The position numbers and the translations under genes were made by a program. The notes beneath the pieces are model-generated. The model was given only the letters and a program-made list of their open reading frames with translations. It searched no databases and had not been told where the DNA came from. A stretch of 64,000 nucleotides of DNA from Armigeres subalbatus (taxonomy: Eukaryota; Arthropoda; Insecta; Diptera; Culicidae). Positions 22,110 to 33,039 of this stretch are shown here, in pieces (position 1 is the stretch's first letter; every line of letters starts with the position of its first letter). The stretch spans positions 221,253,783 to 221,317,782 of the forward strand of contig NC_085141.1 of NCBI RefSeq assembly GCF_024139115.2. The letters are read 5' to 3'.

Positions 22110-22240
22110 GCAGTTAGAGGTGTACGCCGGTCCAAAAATCGTCGGCGGTGGCGTTTGTCATAATTTTGGTCGGCGGCGGCATTTTCGGCGTCACGCTGAA
22201 AGCTATTTCAGGCGGTGGCGGCGGCGGGCTGCGTGAATCG
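22110..22240. repeat. GC-rich GGCGGTGGCG low-complexity segment
   Basis: Several GGCGG runs (TCGGCGGTGGCG, GGTCGGCGGCGGC, GGCGGTGGCGGCGGCGGGC) in otherwise AT-rich DNA, similar to a shorter stretch at 3828-3850. Confidence 0.6.
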
Positions 22241-22275
22241 GCATGAAGATCTTTTTATTACCATTGTTTCTTTAG

Positions 22276-23962
22276 CAGGCCTGCCCAACCTTATCAAGCC
22301 ACGGGCCAGTTTTCAAAATGACCACTTGATGGCGGGCCAGAAAATATTCTACACATATTTTTTATACATTTTCAAAATAACCATATTCTTACATATTCTT
22401 TCAAATGGCATTTAGTTTTGAAGAACGGCTAAAATTGTTTAAAGAAAAACACAATTTAATTACGTTTGAACAAATTTGTGTGTGCTATTTTCTTTCTCTT
22501 TTTACGTAACAGAACATGAACGAATACTCGGAATATTCGACGCATATTGATTTCACAATCGGTGACTTTCGCATGCAGATGATGAAAAACAAATACTTTT
22601 TACTGATAGCATTCTTCTTGAGAGTTGTTCACACAGATGTGTATTTCAGGAGAGAGAAAAATACGAAAAACGTGTCTTTCTTATACTTAAATTTGTTGAG
22701 CTCATTGTAGCATAACAGGTCAATTTTATAGATTTGAAACATACCAGGTACATTATTTACATCAGTAAACAGTGTTGAGGAACTGTGTTCTCAAAAACTA
22801 GCGAAGAAACTTGAACATTTCTGTTGAATTCTGAATCTGTATCAATTTGCGACTATCAATAGTGCCAAATTGTTGCATTTTTTTAATAGTTTGTATATTG
22901 AATATTAAAAATTCGAAGTGTTGATCTCTGATTTGCAGCTTTATGTTTAAGTTATTGAGATGTTTTGTGACATGTACTATAAAGGCCAAGCAACTCACCT
23001 ATTCAGGTCGATCGTGCAGCTTGGGCATTGGTTTGGCTTTATCTTGTAAAAATTGTGTGATTTCCTTTCGAAGAGAACAACAAGGCAACGAACTTCACAA
23101 TAACACACCGAATCTCCGTATTCTGCTTCCATTTCTGTCAACATAATTTGGAATTAGTGGTGCTTAAGTTTTCTCGCGTAGGTAATATCGATTTTCTTAA
23201 TAACCAGAGTCGCCTCATCACGAATATTGATCGTTGATTCTTTGGTGAAAAATGCAATGTGCAGAGAAATATCACAAATTAACTTTTGAGGCTGATTTAC
23301 AATCGATTAACAAATAAACAAATTGCTTTATTTTCCAAGTGTCACAACGCTCGTGTCATTGACAGAGCTCCATTAGTTGTTAGGCCTTAAGTTTAAAAAA
23401 AAAGAATTCAAGCTCATTCATACAGGTCTTAACAGCTTTCCTCAGGTCTATACATCCATTGGGATCATAGCTGTTAATTCCTTTGTAATTTGAAGATGAT
23501 CATCAATTCCCCTTATGAAGACAGCTACTTGTGCATTGTTTTTTAATTCAGTATTTTTATCCATTGTGAGAGGCGACAATAAGAAGCAGGTGGCTTTTTC
23601 ACGTAACGTAGTTTTCAAGTCTTCTGAAGGAGGCTTTTTCTTTAGAACTCACCATATCAGCAACAGCCGATATGCATTACCTAACAAGTTCTCCGCCCTG
23701 GAAACGTTTCATCCGTATTGCCAAAATCTCATAAACAGCAAAACTGGCCCGTGCTGCATTATTTGACTCCATGCTTGCCCAGATTCAACTCTACTCAACT
23801 CTAATAACCTACAGTATTTAGTAATATGCAATAAAAAGGTACTTCTCGATAGAAAAGCTTTCGGGCCGGTTAAGGAGTATTTTTTTTCTAACACGCCACG
23901 GGCCACAAAAAATGGAGCCAATGGCCGCATCCGGCCCGCGGGCCGTACGTTGGGCAGCCCTG
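22276..23962. mobile_element. Degraded hAT DNA transposon, 1.69 kb
   Basis: The left end reads CAGGCCTGCCCAACCTTATC and the right end, reverse-complemented, reads CAGGGCTGCCCAACGTACGG. Both are followed inward by CGGGCC-rich sequence. CTTTAG occurs directly outside both ends (22270-22275 and 23963-23968). CAGG termini fit hAT elements; a 6-base direct repeat is shorter than the usual 8. Transposase remnants lie on the minus strand inside. Confidence 0.7.
22790..23560 (-). pseudogene. hAT transposase remnant (ZBED/GTF2IRD2-like)
   Basis: On the minus strand, pieces read in order NYKGINSYDPNGCIDL (about 23490-23440), EITQFLQDKAKPMPKLHD (about 23060-23010) and CLAFIVHVTKHLNNLNIKLQ (about 22990-22935). 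MQQFGT follows. The F-x-x-D/H-V-T-x-H-L-N-x-L-N-x-x-L-Q block is the recognisable signature of hAT transposases related to vertebrate ZBED/GTF2IRD2-type domesticated genes. Stops and shifts separate the pieces, so no active enzyme is encoded. The match is from family knowledge, by eye. Confidence 0.6.
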
Positions 23963-24029
23963 CTTTAGACAAACACATTATCAGGAAAATCATTTGTATT
24001 TCGCCGGAAAATATGAAAAGCTTCCTCAG

Positions 24030-24640
24030 GACATTCTTCTATGTTTTCCAAAATATTTATTTGGATTTTTTTTTGGAAATTCATTGAAATTTCCATTAGC
24101 AATTGTTTGAAATTTCCCGGAAAAATCTTTGGAATTTACAATGAAAGCGTTAAAATGGAAAATTTTAACAATTCCAGGAAAAATTGTTTGGAATTTAAAA
24201 AGATTTTTTTTTTGGGATTTGTAAGTAAATTATTTAGAATTTCCGTGAGAGATTCTTCTTCAGGAAGTTTTTTTCCAATTTTAACGAATTTTTTTTTAGA
24301 ATTTCTGTGGATAGTTCTTCGGAATCAGCAAGGGATATTATTCGGAAGTTCCATCGTAAATTGTTTGCAATATCCGAGGGCAACTTATAAAAGTGTTTAC
24401 GGAAAACTCTCTGGAACTTTCACATGAAGTTCTACGCAATTTCCAAGAAAGATTCTACGGTAATTCCACAGGAAATATTTGGAGTTTTTGCGAGAAATTG
24501 TTCAGATTGGATTTCAACGAGGAAGTTGTTCAGAATTTCCAAGGATTTTTTCCGGAGGCTCCATAAGAAATTCTTTGGAATTCAAACTGATTTTTTTTAT
24601 TTTTAAAGGAAATTTTGAGGAATCACGGGAAAATATGTGT
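24030..24640. repeat. Degenerate GGAATTTCC-type repeat
   Basis: Loose tandem variations on GGAATTTCCRNGGAAAATT, resembling those at 3900-5240 but with longer T runs. Open frames here are Phe/Ser-rich artefacts. Confidence 0.65.
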
Positions 24641-25120
24641 ATCGTTTATTAAAAAATCAAGTCAGAATCATATGGCCAAAAGTCATTCGGAAAATTGAAC
24701 GTTAGGCCGAAATAATTAATAGGTCGAAAACGGTTTGACCGAAAATGTCATTCGGCCGAATTTGGCCGAAAAATCAGTTTGCCTGAACAGGTCGTTTGGT
24801 CGAATAGGTCATGTAGCCGAAAATGGCTGAAACGTTCATTTCTAGACCAACATTTGAAAAGGGCGTAACAGCCAAAATTTATTCCTTCTGATTCTTTGTC
24901 CACATATATAGCTATATATGTAGACGAAGAATCAGAAGGAATAAATTTTGGCTGTTACGCCCTTTTCAAATGTTGGTCTAGATTTGGTCTACGGCTGAAA
25001 ATGTGAGTAAATATGTCCAATTTAGCCAAATGGCCCTTTCTGCCAAACGGCATTTTAAGCCAAATAACGTATACGGCCAAACGGCTTTTTGACCAGATGA
25101 GTTTCCTTTTTTCCATTTTT
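24640..25120. repeat. GGCCGAAAATG tandem repeat block
   Basis: Repeated short phrases such as TCATTCGGCCGAA, AGGTCATGTAGCCGAAAATG and GCCAAACGGC recur throughout. The block is split by a palindromic element at 24841-24982. Confidence 0.7.
24841..24982. mobile_element. 142-bp near-perfect palindrome (mini foldback)
   Basis: The left arm starts TCTAGACCAACATTTGAAAA and the right arm is its reverse complement. The arms are about 60 bases each around a centre of ATATATAGCTATATAT. It would fold into one long hairpin. The ends contain TCTAGA, so a TA duplication is possible. Confidence 0.85.
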
Positions 25121-25194
25121 TTAGCCATTTAGCTCTCTACGTACTCGCAAGCTACTCAGATAGTCTCCAGTGGTGGATCTATCCTACTCGACGG

Positions 25195-25306
25195 GGAGTT
25201 CCCCGACGTCGGAAGCTCCCCCGTACCCGTAACCAATGACCCGTCTCAATGGGTGACCGGACGAGTGTCGAGGTCGATCCAAAGATTCTGGGTGGAGACA
25301 TCATGA
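25195..25306 (-). repeat. Inverted copy of BEL segment 15938-16043
   Basis: The sequence from CTACTCGACGGGGAGTTCCC to CCAAAGATTCTGGGTGGAGA is the reverse complement of 15938-16043 with very few differences. It lacks the adjacent RNase H. The two copies bracket the 9-kb nested block. Confidence 0.85.
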
Positions 25307-25939
25307 CTCGCAGAATATCACGCCTAGCAGGATGCTTTTTGGCTCATAGTAGTTCATAATGTCGATCGAGAGATAATTTGTAACGGAACGTATCAGGCTT
25401 GGTTACCCTAAAACATTCCAAGAACTATTTTTCTAATACTGCATCTTTATCTGCATTCATTTTTTCGGTTGATCCGGATTCACTTAGACAATACTAGTTC
25501 TTTTGGATGTCTTGGTTGATGATGTAGTTAGCACAGCTTGGCGAACACTTTGCTACAAACGTCATCGCTGTTATAACAATTACATAGTTATTCGGAAAGA
25601 GTATCATCATCTTGACACGAAATAACATCTCAGGACCGCAGCATAAAATGCTAAGGTTTGAGCCATATACCCTACATAGATATTGGGGACAAAATCGGAG
25701 GTAACCATCTTCAGTATAACTTGAACCACGTTCAATATAAATAGCTGCCACAAAGTTAATTGCCTACATTATGTATAAGATTTTGTCGTTTGTAGCGCAC
25801 CTGATTTTGATCCGTAATGTAGGCAATTACCTTGGATGTAGATTTTTGTACCAAATAATGTTGATATAAAGGTATCAACCTTTGTTATAACAAATTTTGT
25901 TACAATATTTTTTCCAGAAATAAATAACTTCCCCTAACT
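25307..25939. other. No recognised gene; small inverted repeat
   Basis: AT-rich. TTAATTGCCTACATTATG near 25758 and its near reverse complement CGTAATGTAGGCAATTACC near 25812 could form a hairpin. No gene is seen. Confidence 0.4.
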
Positions 25940-26131
25940 AGGGGGAAAGACGGCTTTGGCAGGTTTTGTTCTATTATTGGCATGGGGGTTTTTGTCGACT
26001 AAATTTTATGAAATTTGGCCACAATATTCTTTGATATGCAAAGAATGCTTAGGCCAAATTTGAACCTAATCAGTCATAAAAACTCTCCTGCCAATAATAG
26101 AATAAAACCTGCCAAAGCCGTCATTCCCCCT
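25940..26131. mobile_element. 192-bp MITE
   Basis: Inverted ends AGGGGGAAAGACGGCTTTGG and AGGGGGAATGACGGCTTTGG (right end reverse-complemented) extend about 43 bases. AACT occurs directly outside both ends, giving a probable 4-bp target duplication. Confidence 0.8.
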
Positions 26132-26289
26132 AACTATTGTATTTGCAAATTGATATAAATTTCAATACTTTGCCATTAGTATTGATGGACACATTTACAC
26201 ATTGTCTGAAATATAAAAACATGTTTTTAAATAGCTGCGTTGTAGTAAGCTTTGATGCTTGACATGAAAGACGCATTATTTTTCGCTTT

Positions 26290-26800
26290 AAGAATTTGTT
26301 CGATTCAGAAGAACTCTTCATTTGTGTAGACATAGGAATCGTCATAGTCAAGTTTTTCACACGCTTTGTTTGCTCTATATTGGATATTTTCAATAAATGT
26401 TCGGTCGTGATAACTGAAATCTCCGTCATGTACATCGACGTCAATTAAAACATGTTCGATGTTTTGAATTACAGGATTGTTTCCATGCCTATTTTGTAAA
26501 ATTACTCCATTTGCATTTTCATATGGAAATAACAAAGCTCCACAGTGTCTGGCTTACTTACTTTGGCACTTTCTGGTAAATGTGTCAACAAATGTACGTT
26601 GAATGCCATACTTTCCACTCCATAGAAATCAGATAATTTCTTAACCAAACTATTGATACATTTTTCACACGTATCGGTTTGATCAAGAGTTAGATTTGTT
26701 TGCTCCTCTTCGGAAGATTGTCTGTCTGTCCGAACAGAGGACAACGATTGAATAGTCGGATCTTGGAACGTGAGAACTTTGAATGAACCCACGTAATAAC
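26290..26800 (-). pseudogene. CACTA/EnSpm-like transposase remnant (DUF4218-type)
   Basis: Minus-strand readings give CINSLVKKLSDFYGVESMAF, NVHLLTHLPESAKV and, in another frame, FPYENANGVILQNRHG followed by NPVIQ. The order YGxxxxxxNVHxLxHLP then CFPYENxNGxxxxxxHG is typical of the transposase-associated region found in insect CACTA-type proteins. The piece linking the two motifs is partly missing and at least two frameshifts are needed. Only this C-terminal part is present; no element ends were identified. Confidence 0.55.
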
Positions 26801-26883
26801 AGAACGATGCGTTCTAATATCCAACGCTTGACAGTTGAAGGGGTTGCTGTTGCAGATCAGTACCGCCAGAAACTGGACGAGCG

Positions 26884-26997
26884 GATGCGAATTTATCCGG
26901 ATTTCAGGAACTATCGTGCAGTACTTTTTTGGCGCCACTTCTATTCAATATAGAAGTGGCGCACGATAGTTCCTGGAATCCGAATAAATTCAAATTC
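26884..26997. repeat. Inverted repeat with hairpin centre
   Basis: GCGAATTTATCCGGATTTCA then GGAACTATCGTGC on the left is mirrored by GCACGATAGTTCC then TGGAATCCGAATAAATTC on the right. The core is GCGCCACTTCTAT/ATAGAAGTGGCGC. It is probably the remains of a small foldback. Confidence 0.75.
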
Positions 26998-27946
26998 CAC
27001 AGCCCCTACCGAAATCTGCGTTGTGAACTGCGAGCAATGCGGATCGATCTAGTCAAGGGAAGGTTATTGGTTGAAAATCTTTTTTTATACGTAATTCATG
27101 AATCTTCCTATATCTGGTTAACGTTTACTACAAAGTAGCACACTCTATTAGCTACTAAACAGACTCTCATCAATATTCATTGCCCTTATAATGGAGGCGT
27201 GCTTGTGACACACATATTTATAACTGCCTAGTGTTGACGACAGAGCGTTATCTCCACAAAACTTGTTGGGATAAAATGCGATCATCTATCGCGACTTGCT
27301 ACACATTGAACGATAGAACCAATTCTATTTAAAAATGCAACTTCCATAACGATCACTCAGAAGCTGCTAATAAAAATGACCTTAGCCATTTACAAATTCA
27401 AATCGATTTACTTTCCCACTTAGCGTAGCATATAAATCTCTAATGCACAAGTTGAGACGAGAAAGCTTCAAACGAACAGGCAATGTTATCGGTCGACTTC
27501 CTGATTTCTCTGAGCTTCCATTCGAAACGACATCTAACCACTGCTAGCTCAACCTCAACGCGTCGATATTCAACACGCTAAGCTTTACTCACTCATTAGT
27601 CCACTCATAGTTAATAAACTAATTAATGTGTAATATTTACTACCTACTTCAATGAAATGATGATTCATTAGAGTTCAGTGTTTCCCTCTAATATAATTAG
27701 GTTGAACAAACCTTCGCTCCAGTGTGCACTATTTGCAGTAAACCAATCCCAATTTGATTTGACTGACTGACCAAACTTTAAGACTTAAAGTCTAATGAGG
27801 GTCAGTCGTAGTTAGTAACTGCGTTTAGGTGAGCGTCACACATCTCGCCCGTCGTAGCTCAGCACGGAGCTTTTCGCCTGATGGTACCAAAAAGCTACCA
27901 AAGAAAATCACCAAAAAGCTTTTCATTTTCTTCTGCTTCCACTCAC
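26998..27946. other. Unassigned sequence 3' of the exon pair
   Basis: No domain, repeat or further exon can be supported. On the minus strand this lies just downstream of the second exon, so its right part (27820-27946) is likely intron. Confidence 0.4.
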
Positions 27947-28115
27947 CTAAAGCACTCCGCAGTGACGTGTTGTGCTGGATGTGATGTTCACCGGCATCCT
28001 CCTCCGGTTCCTCCTGCAGCGTGGGGTGGGCCGACTCCCAGATCGTCTTCATCTGGTGCTTTGGTGGTTGATCGAGCCGCACGCGAGGCAGCTCGGCAAA
28101 TAGAACGTCTGTCAG
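27947..28115 (-). CDS. Internal exon of an unidentified host gene (downstream exon)
   Basis: On the minus strand a pyrimidine-rich tract ending GGCACAG precedes the exon, and the exon ends TTTAG followed by GTGAGTGG, a strong donor. The reading begins in phase 0 as LTDVLFAELPRVRLDQPPKH, continues QMKTIWESAHPTLQEEPEED, then AGEHHIQHNTSLRSAL, and ends in phase 1 (169 bases). There are no stops; the composition is normal for a protein and GC is higher than in the surroundings. It joins in phase with the exon at 28437-28546. I do not recognise the protein family. No matching next exon was found in lower coordinates, so the following intron may be long. Confidence 0.65.
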
Positions 28116-28436
28116 CTGTGCCGGGTACGGAGGGGGTGGGAAACGAAAGTAAAAGCATGTTTAGACTGTGCCTCCAGGTTTGTTTTGTAACTGATGTCGA
28201 ATCGTAGATAGCGTACGAGGCGTTCACGCAAAGGAGCTTTACGTGCGCTTCGCGTATTGAAAGTGTTTGATTAGTGATAGAGTAGGTCAGGTGTAAGTGA
28301 AATTACCTTTTTCGGTGTTAGTGGAAATATCTATATCCCATGAGATAGAGGTGCAGCAGTTGGATGAGGAAATTGCGATCAATGTTAGGTTAGTAAGTGG
28401 GTTCAAAGGAGAACGTGATGATGTTGAGGGGCTTAC

Positions 28437-28546
28437 CGAAAGTTCTTCGCTGCAGTATGTTGTGAGGGTTTGTTCGTCCTGTTGCAAAACGCAGTACAAT
28501 GGCCCCCAAGGCACGTTGGCGGAGCGGGTGGACTGGCCTTCGGTTT
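28437..28546 (-). CDS. Internal exon of an unidentified host gene (upstream exon, PH-like start)
   Basis: On the minus strand the exon follows TTTCTATTTTCAG and is followed by GTAAGC. After two bases that complete a previous codon it reads TEGQSTRSANVPWGPLYCVL then QQDEQTLTTYCSEELS (36 codons), ending exactly on a codon boundary. The next exon starts on a codon boundary after a 321-base intron. The W-G-x-L-Y-C-V-L pattern followed by a short turn and T-L-x-x-Y resembles the first two strands of a PH domain (as in rhotekin- or anillin-type proteins), but this is only suggestive. Confidence 0.65.
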
Positions 28547-29571
28547 CTGAAAATAGAAAAAGGAAAAATATATCAAAACATTGTTATTTTTTTTTCCAAG
28601 TTCGTTTATTTGGTAGGCTCAGACGTGTATAACACTTTACGGAGCCATGGTTCTTTGTGATATATACAATCAATATCATTTTATTATACAGTTAATAAGA
28701 GAGGGGAAGGAGCCAGCGTACTCGTGGTGACTCGAGGTTAGTTCACAATGTTTAGGGATGGACGGGGCTTAGGATTTGGGATAAGGAAATTTCAGCTTCT
28801 CATCCGGGCATTTGGCGTCAGTGACGGTGTGGCGTGTCGTCATGCTCGAGGAATGGTTCGACTGGGAGCATCTTTACATTGTTATTTGATACTGTCTATA
28901 CATGATATTTTTCCCTTGAACTTATTAGTAGCTGTACTACACTGCAGTCAGTCATTTAACAGTAAGACATAGTACTGGTGTGCCTGAATTTTCCAACGAC
29001 TGAATAAAAATAATAATAACATCCTATTCGTATACGGATCCTGTAAAGTATCAAGGCAGCATCCTTAGTGTTGAGAACTTTCTTACTATGACGCAATGAT
29101 TTTTTTATCTTTCTCTGAGCCAATCTCGTTTGCACATAAGACCTATTTTCAAAGCACTCTAGAATTAAAAGAAAGCATTGATATAAATAAAATGCAAAAA
29201 AAAACTCATTTGTTAAAAAGTCTTTTATCGTATTAAAGTAAATTTACGAAATTTTATTGTAGCCCCTTTATTATTCTCGATATTATTCTCGAGCAAAAAA
29301 TCCAAACGGGAGGAAGACATTTTTTTAAATATCTATTGGCCTTATTGTCAAAGTCGTTTATGGACACATTGTATAAACGGCAATTTAAATGTTGTCGAAA
29401 ACATCACATTTCTGTCTCTCAAAGGAACGAAGTTATAGTAGTGCAAAGTCAGTCTAACCTTGAAATTAATTTATGTATTTGCAAAAGCAAACTAATATGA
29501 AATTTATTTTTTTCGTCAAGGTAAATACCTTCATAAGATAAAACGAAAAAATAACAAGGGGATATAATCTT
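28547..29571. other. Sequence upstream of the exon pair, no recognised feature
   Basis: Probably intron or intergenic DNA. The open frame at 28748-28972 has no recognisable domain. Confidence 0.4.
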
Positions 29572-29813
29572 TGTTGGGAATAAGTGCAGTGTGCAACCGT
29601 CACCCCTCGTATTCGAGACAACATTTATGTTGAGGCATAATGGACATACCATGGTTGTGTTATCGAATGTTATTGTTTATATTTTTATGTTGAATAAATT
29701 GTACTCGTTCGAGTGAAGTCCGAGCGACCGGTTTATTTATTCTCCGCTCCGGAAAGCCCAGTTTATTTTCTTGGTCCGCTGTTTCGTTGTTTCCACTGTT
29801 GGTGCGCTCAACA
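29572..29813 (+). repeat. 5' LTR of the Copia element
   Basis: Starts TGTTGGGAATAAGTGCAGTG and ends GGTGCGCTCAACA. It differs from the 3' LTR mainly in the first 20 bases and a few single positions, which suggests a fairly recent insertion apart from the 5' edge. Confidence 0.85.
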
Positions 29814-29829
29814 GGTTATGGGCCCAGGC

Positions 29830-31096
29830 ATGGACGAGAAAATAATAATCGCCGCTTTCGACGGATCCGGTTCCACAACTGGAAATTCCGGATGGAAACC
29901 GTCCTCGATACTTTCGATCTACTGGATTGCCTCCACCAGGAGATGAGTGAGATCGATGAGTTAAAAGTGATGGCGGACGATTCTGCGAGTGTGAAGGCGG
30001 AGAAGAAAAAGAAACAGGTGGCGCGAAGAGCCGCAGAGAAAAGTGCAAAACAGTGATTATTCAGGCGATAGCTGATAATCAACTGGAATTAGTGAAAGAC
30101 TGTGCGACCCCGTAACAAATTTGGGACACGCTGAAGGCGGTATTCGAACGTCGTGGTGTTGCCGGACAGTTGTTTATTCGGAAACAGCTCCTCACATTGA
30201 AGTATGTGGAGGAAGTTGATGATAGATTACCGGAGCACTTGCTAAAGTTCGATCGTTTGATTCGGGAGTTAAAATAAAGTGGTGCGGCTGTTGAAGACTC
30301 CGACGCGATTTGTCATTTGCTATTGACGTTACCACCGTCGTTTGATTCGGTAGTTACCGCAATCGAGACACTTCCTACCAGTGTAACGATGCCATTTGTG
30401 AAGAAACGTTTGCTGGATGTAGATCTAAAGCGAAGAAATCTGCTGGCCCCTGGAAGTGACGATGAGGGTGTTGCCATGTTCAGTAGACAGAGCTGGAGGA
30501 AGTTCAAGTGTTTTCGGTGCGGTAGAGTTGGGCACAGGCAAGCCAATTGTCGTGCGAATGTGTCAGAATCGGATCCGAGTGAGTACAGAGTAGTGAGAAG
30601 CCGAAGACAAAAAGCAGACATAGTGGTTGAAGAAAACCGTACCTCGGATAGCGCGGAGATTGTATTCATGGCTTCCAAAGAAGAAGACGGAGAGGAAGAC
30701 ATGACGAGGATGCAGTGGTTCCTAGACTCTGGAGCGACGGACCATATGGTGAACAATTGCAGTTACTTTCATACGAAACGGCGACTAAAGCGGCCTGTGG
30801 AAGTTGTAGTAGCGAGCGGTGAAAAAATGTTGGCGGAATACTGCGGCGATGTAGTAGTGCACTCAACGGATGGAAAAATGAAGAATTGTGAAATCAAGAA
30901 TGTGCTGTACGTACCCGGCCTTAGCTGCAATTTATTCTCTGTGAATCGTGTTGCACGAGCGGGTATGAAGGTTAGCTTCTTCAATAATAAAGCGGAAATC
31001 ATGAAACGTGGTGCAGTAGTGGCCGCCGCGTACTACAATGGAAAGCAATACGAGTTGGATGTGAGCTACGGTGTAAAGCAAGTACAGCAATGGTGA
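29830..31096 (+). pseudogene. Copia gag and aspartic protease, disabled
   Basis: The ATG at 29830 begins MDEK, but a frameshift about 30 bases later moves the gag reading to FHNWKFRMETVLDTFDLLDC, a typical Copia gag start. Two further in-frame stops (near 30111 and 30276) lie in the middle. The C-terminal 260 residues are open (30317-31096). They hold a zinc knuckle CFRCGRVGHRQANC (about 30510-30551) and the protease signature WFLDSGATDHM (about 30718-30750), then YVPGLSCNLFSV. Gag would form the particle and the protease would cleave the polyprotein. The GAG-preintegrase, integrase, RT and RNase H are absent. Confidence 0.85.
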
Positions 31097-31493
31097 GCGA
31101 AATTGTATCAAATACTCTGGCCAAGCAGTATGTGGCAATGTGTAGAAGAAAGAAGGTACACAAATGGCGATAAATAGGAAGTTTTTGGAAGAAATGTGTT
31201 GAAGAAATGGAAGAATATGAAGTGTATAAAAGTGCAAGCAGGACCGTAGGTTTGACAAATGGAAAGATTGTTCCGAGAAGACGAGTTTGACGGGGCTTGC
31301 AGCTAGGAGGGGCCGAAAAAAAAATGTTATGGTTGTTTAGAATGATGCATTTACTATGCAAACCTCTGTTCAGAGAAGCATCAGGAATGAGACTTGGAAA
31401 GATCAAGTAATCGAAGTGTTTATTTTGAAAAACGATCTGTGATATTAGTGATATCAGGAACTTTGATACTCAGGTTGTCGGTTTGAGGAGGGG

Positions 31494-31733
31494 TGTTTTT
31501 CAGTTCAGTGTGCAACCGTCACCCCTCGTATTCGAGACAACATTTATGTTGAGGCATAATGGACACACCATGGTTGTGTTATCGAATGTTATTGTTTATA
31601 TTTTTTATGTTGAATAAATTGTATTCGTTTGAGTGAAGTCCAAGCGACCGGTTTATTTATTCTCCGCTCCGGAAAGCCCAGTTTATTTTCTTGGTCCGCT
31701 GTTTCGTTGTTTCCACTGTTGGTGCGCTCAACA
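31494..31733 (+). repeat. 3' LTR of the Copia element
   Basis: Starts TGTTTTTCAGTTCAGTGTGC and ends CGCTCAACA, preceded by the purine tract GAGGAGGGG. Confidence 0.85.
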
Positions 31734-32358
31734 ATCTTTGCACCACTATAACCTCGTTCACTTGAGAGATACAAATATGGTGTCTTTTACCAAGTGTCCT
31801 AAAATTGCTGTTTTTAAAATGTCACTAAACAAGATAAATAATGTTAGCGAAAAAATAAAACAAAATTCTTGGGGTGCCAGTTTGTCTTGTCCCTCAAATA
31901 AATTGATCTCAAAATAAAGACACATTCCACAAATGTATGTAATTAATTATATACACTTTGAACAACGCTGCACCTGGAACAGCAGACAGCATACACTGAA
32001 AAAATATCGAGGAAAAAATAATAACAAAACTGTGTACGGAGAAACTAAATAAAGGTTAAAAAAGCTAAAGTGCATTTTACGCAATATTTTTATGAATCCA
32101 CTTAGATCCAACTAAAATTTATATATGTAACAAAGGAGTAAGAGTTGCTGAAGCTAATGACGTGAATAACAGCTGCTACAACCTGCTACCATGAAAGGTA
32201 TAACCGTTTAAAAATAGTGTTTAAAAACAATGAAAACTGATCTAGCCCATTTAATTGAAGATATAGATAGCGATTTGCACTCTTCTATGACAAAATGTTT
32301 TTTCGAAGCACCTACAGCTTTGTGGAATATTCGAAAAATGTAAAACATACTTTAAAAA
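31734..32358. other. AT-rich spacer
   Basis: No gene is recognised after the ATCTT duplication. Short Lys/Asn-rich open frames only. Confidence 0.4.
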
Positions 32359-32894
32359 AGTGCTAGTAATGGACCCCGTGCGTATAATGGACTCCCTGAA
32401 GTAAATCCCAAATTAAACGCTGGAATCGCCTATTTTCTGCAAAATTCCGTCTGGTGCAACAGGACAGCAGTTTTATATACATTTGTAATGGACAGGGAAG
32501 CAGAAATTTAGTTATATTAACTAATTTGTAAATGTAAATATGCTAAATGGTTCATTACTAGCACACAAGGGGGGGGGGGGTCCATTATAGGCACAAGGAA
32601 CATGTGGGAATGAAGCATGTTAATCAAATAGGGGGACCATAATACGTATATAAACAAACTCAACGTTTCGTATTATGGACCCGGGGGTGGGCATAATAGG
32701 CATGCTAGCTACATCATTTTAAAATGCTTTCTTTATTGGTAAAAATCAATGTTTTGGCTAGTTTTATGTACGAAACGCGATACTGGTATCTGTTGCTTGT
32801 CATCTGGCCAGCAGAACTACAATTTCTCAAAAGACTCTCTCTAGCGGAGCGACTGTAGTAAATTTTAGTCGTTAAGGGGTCCATTCCTAGCACT
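32359..32894. mobile_element. 536-bp TIR element with reiterated GGACCATTA motif
   Basis: The left end AGTGCTAGTAATGGACCCC and the right end, reverse-complemented, AGTGCTAGGAATGGACCCC are inverted repeats. The interior repeats variants of TCCATTATAGGCAC and TATTATGGACCC on both strands (near 32390, 32580, 32630, 32672). It also holds a 12-G run. It is non-coding. Confidence 0.65.
32569..32580 (+). repeat. Run of 12 G
   Basis: Pure G tract inside the TIR element. It could form a quadruplex with neighbouring G runs (GGGGG near 32631, GGGGG near 32683), but could also be a slippage-prone assembly site. Confidence 0.9.
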
Positions 32895-33039
32895 CACTCC
32901 CTATATCAAAAACATGAATTATAAGAGGGAACCAACTTTGCACCCCTTTAACTTTGTCCACTTCAGAGATAGAAATTTGGTTCGACAAAATGTTTTGTTA
33001 TTAAAGAAGGACCCTGCGGTTCATAGCTCGATTATGCAG

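Larger units (their letters stand above)
29572..31733 (+). mobile_element. Copia-type LTR retrotransposon, deleted for integrase and RT
   Basis: Two LTRs of about 240 bases (29572-29813 and 31494-31733) begin TG and end CA. ATCTT lies directly outside both ends (29567-29571 and 31734-31738), a 5-bp target duplication. GGTTATGGGCCCAGGC after the left LTR fits the initiator-Met tRNA primer site used by Copia elements. GAGGAGGGG just before the right LTR is the polypurine tract. The internal region carries only gag and protease, so it cannot move alone. Confidence 0.9.
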
